Shown: in pieces, positions 4,513 to 5,876 of the stretch
How the letters are laid out: every line of letters begins with the position of its first letter
Position numbering within the stretch: position 1 is the stretch's first letter
NCBI GenBank assembly: GCA_964481035.1
Contig: CAYZSE010000156.1
Location: 1-5,876 of the forward strand
Reading direction: 5' to 3'
Origin: JAAAPF01 sp964481035
GTDB lineage: Bacteria; Pseudomonadota; Alphaproteobacteria; Geminicoccales; Geminicoccaceae
Length of the DNA stretch: 5,876 bases
The notes under the pieces: model-generated
Databases searched by the model: none
Told to the model about the DNA's origin: nothing
What the model saw: only the letters and a program-made list of their open reading frames with translations
Translations under genes and position numbers: made by a program

Positions 4513-5685
4513 TTGGCCACCAGCTTGACCCGCCCGGCCCTGCGCCTGCCGCCCGCGGCCCTCGCCGCGAGCGCCGCGCTCGCGCTTCTCACCGCCCTCA
4601 CCTGGGCCACGGTGAGCCCGCGCCAGGCGTGGCTGATGCTGGTGGCGGCGGCACTCGGCGTCGTGCTCTACCACGGCGCGCTCGGCTTCACGGCCTATTG
4701 GCGGCGCTGGCTGGTCAACCGCGAGGGGCAGGGTGTGCGCATCCAGCTCTGGATCGTGGCGCTGGGCTCGCTCGCCTTCTTCCCGATGATCGGCGGCTGG
4801 CTGCCCGGCTTTTCGGCCGGCGGCTTCGTCGCGCCCCTGGCGCTCGAGCTCGTGCTCGGCGCCTTTCTCTTCGGCGTCGGGATGCAACTCGCCAACGGCT
4901 GCGGCTCGGGCACGCTCTTTACCCTCGGTGGCGGCAGCACCAAGATGCTCTTGACCCTCGCGGCATTCATCGCGGGCTCGCTCGCGGCGACCTTTCACCT
5001 CCACCTCTGGCGCACGCTGCCGGATCTGCCGGCGGTGAGCCTCGTCGCCGAGCTCGGCGTCGCTGGTGGCCTCGCCGCGCAGGCGGCGATCATCGGCGGG
5101 CTGCTCCTCCTGATCGCTCGGCTGGAGCGCGGGACGGCGGCACCGCGGGCGGAGGCGGGGGGCTTCTGGCGCGGACCCTGGCCGCCTTACGCCGCCGCCA
5201 CGGCGCTCGCCCTGCTCGCCGTCGTCGTCTTCTACCTGCAGGGGGCCCCCTGGGGCGTGACGTTCGCCTTCGCGCTCTGGGGCGGCAAGATCTACGAGGC
5301 GGTCGGCGGCGACCTGGCGACGGTGCCGTTCTGGTCGGCCGGCTGGGCCCGGGCCGCCCTCGACGAGAGCGTGCTCAAGAACGCCACCTCCGTCACCAAT
5401 GTCGGCGTGATCCTCGGCGCGCTGTTCGCCGCGGCCCTCGCCGGGCGCTTCAAGCCGGCCGGCAGCGTGCCCTGGCGGCCGGCGCTCGCGGCGGTGCTGG
5501 GCGGGCTCGCCATGGGCTACGGCGCGCGCCTCGCCTTCGGCTGCAACATCGGCGCCTTCGTCGGCGGCACCATGAGCGGCAGCCTGCACGGCTGGCTCTG
5601 GCTCCTCGCCGCCCTCCCCGGCTGCTGGCTCGGCATCAAGCTCCGCCCGCTGTTCGCGCTCCCCGTCGAGCCGCCCCGCGGCTGA
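4513..5685 (+). CDS. YeeE/YedE-family inner-membrane transporter (probable thiosulfate/sulfur importer)
   Basis: Polytopic inner-membrane protein of 390 residues from a TTG start. The family includes the thiosulfate importer TsuA. Hydrophobic stretches occur at about 15-33, 38-60, 78-95, 105-130, 140-160, 175-203, 220-240, 290-310, 322-345 and 355-380. The family's two glycine-cysteine pore motifs are clear: NGCGSGTLFTLGGGS around C130 and FGCNIGAFVGG around C344. A third cysteine, C371, lies in the last membrane segment. The N-terminal element that in many homologues reads like FCFTSAFR is LGFTAYWR (57-64), with no cysteine. The TTG start keeps the first membrane segment, sits 32 nt after the rhodanese stop, and has GGAG 8 nt upstream. 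With the exported rhodanese it probably forms an operon handling periplasmic thiosulfate or persulfide. The family is firm; thiosulfate is inferred. Confidence 0.92.
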   Translation: MATSLTRPALRLPPAALAASAALALLTALTWATVSPRQAWLMLVAAALGVVLYHGALGFTAYWRRWLVNREGQGVRIQLWIVALGSLAFFPMIGGWLPGFSAGGFVAPLALELVLGAFLFGVGMQLANGCGSGTLFTLGGGSTKMLLTLAAFIAGSLAATFHLHLWRTLPDLPAVSLVAELGVAGGLAAQAAIIGGLLLLIARLERGTAAPRAEAGGFWRGPWPPYAAATALALLAVVVFYLQGAPWGVTFAFALWGGKIYEAVGGDLATVPFWSAGWARAALDESVLKNATSVTNVGVILGALFAAALAGRFKPAGSVPWRPALAAVLGGLAMGYGARLAFGCNIGAFVGGTMSGSLHGWLWLLAALPGCWLGIKLRPLFALPVEPPRG

Positions 5686-5703
5686 GCCCGGCCCCGCACT
5701 CGC

Positions 5704-5876
5704 TCAGAGCTGGTAGACCAGACCGTCGCCGGTGATCTTGCGGATGTAGAGAATGCGGGCGCCGTCCCAGAAGTATTTCAGGTGGTCGCCCGGCACGGGC
5801 AGGCCGACGACGTCCGCCAAGAAGGCGGCGATGCATTCGCCGCCGGGGCGGCGCACGCTCGGGTAGACGATGCCGT
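5704..5876 (-). CDS. RES-domain protein (RES family NAD+ phosphorylase-type toxin), C-terminal fragment
   Basis: The last 56 residues of a leftward gene whose start lies beyond the right edge. The fragment opens with GIVYPSVRRPGGECIAAF, the characteristic C-terminal motif of RES-domain proteins, whose YPS serine is probably the conserved Ser that gives the family its name. It is followed by GDHLKYFWDGARI, another familiar stretch, and ends in LVYQL and a TGA at 5704-5706. RES proteins such as MbcT and ParT act as toxins by degrading NAD+ or modifying targets, usually beside an Xre/DUF2384-type antitoxin. Such an antitoxin would be outside the window, so its presence is unknown. The gene converges on the transporter with 18 bp between the stops and no visible terminator. 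The family call rests on a short stretch but a distinctive one. Confidence 0.75.
   Translation of the reverse strand, partial: GIVYPSVRRPGGECIAAFLADVVGLPVPGDHLKYFWDGARILYIRKITGDGLVYQL

Noticed and set aside
4405..5589. Minus-strand open frame of 394 codons opposite the transporter
   Set aside because: It is a charged, repetitive Arg/Glu/Ala product typical of the complement of membrane-protein codons; the plus strand holds the YeeE/YedE motifs.
5686..5703. Terminator between the transporter and the RES gene
   Set aside because: The 18-bp spacer has no inverted repeat with a T-run; nothing supports a terminator.
1..5876. CRISPR array, tRNA, insertion sequence or other new system within the window
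   Set aside because: Reading through, I found no regularly spaced repeats, no tRNA-like cloverleaf, and no transposase or terminal repeats; nearly all the sequence is explained by known gene families.

Overview
The window is a high-GC bacterial chromosome segment with third codon positions strongly biased to G/C. It most likely comes from an alphaproteobacterium. That placement rests on the neighbourhood: a chorismate mutase followed by a HisC-type aminotransferase, headed by a small SAM methyltransferase transcribed divergently from a glyoxalase II gene. It is an inference from gene order and protein style, not a proven identification. The sequence carries a 100-base run of N (2927-3026), so it comes from a scaffolded draft assembly.

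Layout. Positions 1-2289 hold a leftward operon read in the order methyltransferase (2289-1465), AroQ chorismate mutase with a dehydratase-like and ACT-like tail (1445-588), then hisC-type aminotransferase (503 to beyond the left edge). An 83-bp divergent intergenic region (2290-2372) contains a perfect 7-bp inverted repeat. Rightward from there come gloB (2373 onward, C-terminus lost in the gap), ybaK (N-terminus lost in the gap, ending at 3444), a 109-bp relatively AT-rich spacer, an exported two-domain rhodanese (3554-4480), and a YeeE/YedE-family membrane transporter starting at a TTG (4513-5685). The last 173 bases hold the C-terminus of a leftward RES-domain protein (5876-5704), convergent with the transporter and separated from it by 18 bp.

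How the genes work together. The leftward operon points to the phenylalanine/tyrosine branch after chorismate: chorismate mutase makes prephenate, and the HisC-like enzyme could transaminate it or its products, or could serve histidine synthesis. The chorismate mutase appears to keep a shrunken, catalytically dead prephenate dehydratase region and a C-terminal ACT-like domain, which suggests a regulatory tail. The rhodanese and YeeE/YedE pair looks like a small sulfur-handling operon, with a periplasmic sulfurtransferase beside a thiosulfate or related sulfur importer. gloB (methylglyoxal detoxification) and ybaK (tRNA proofreading) are housekeeping genes. The RES fragment is probably the toxin half of a toxin-antitoxin pair whose partner would lie beyond the right edge.

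I see no tRNA, rRNA, CRISPR array, insertion sequence or phage gene. Most of the window is ordinary core genome. The points that most merit a second look are the chorismate mutase tail, the rhodanese-transporter pair, and the assembly gap that breaks two genes.
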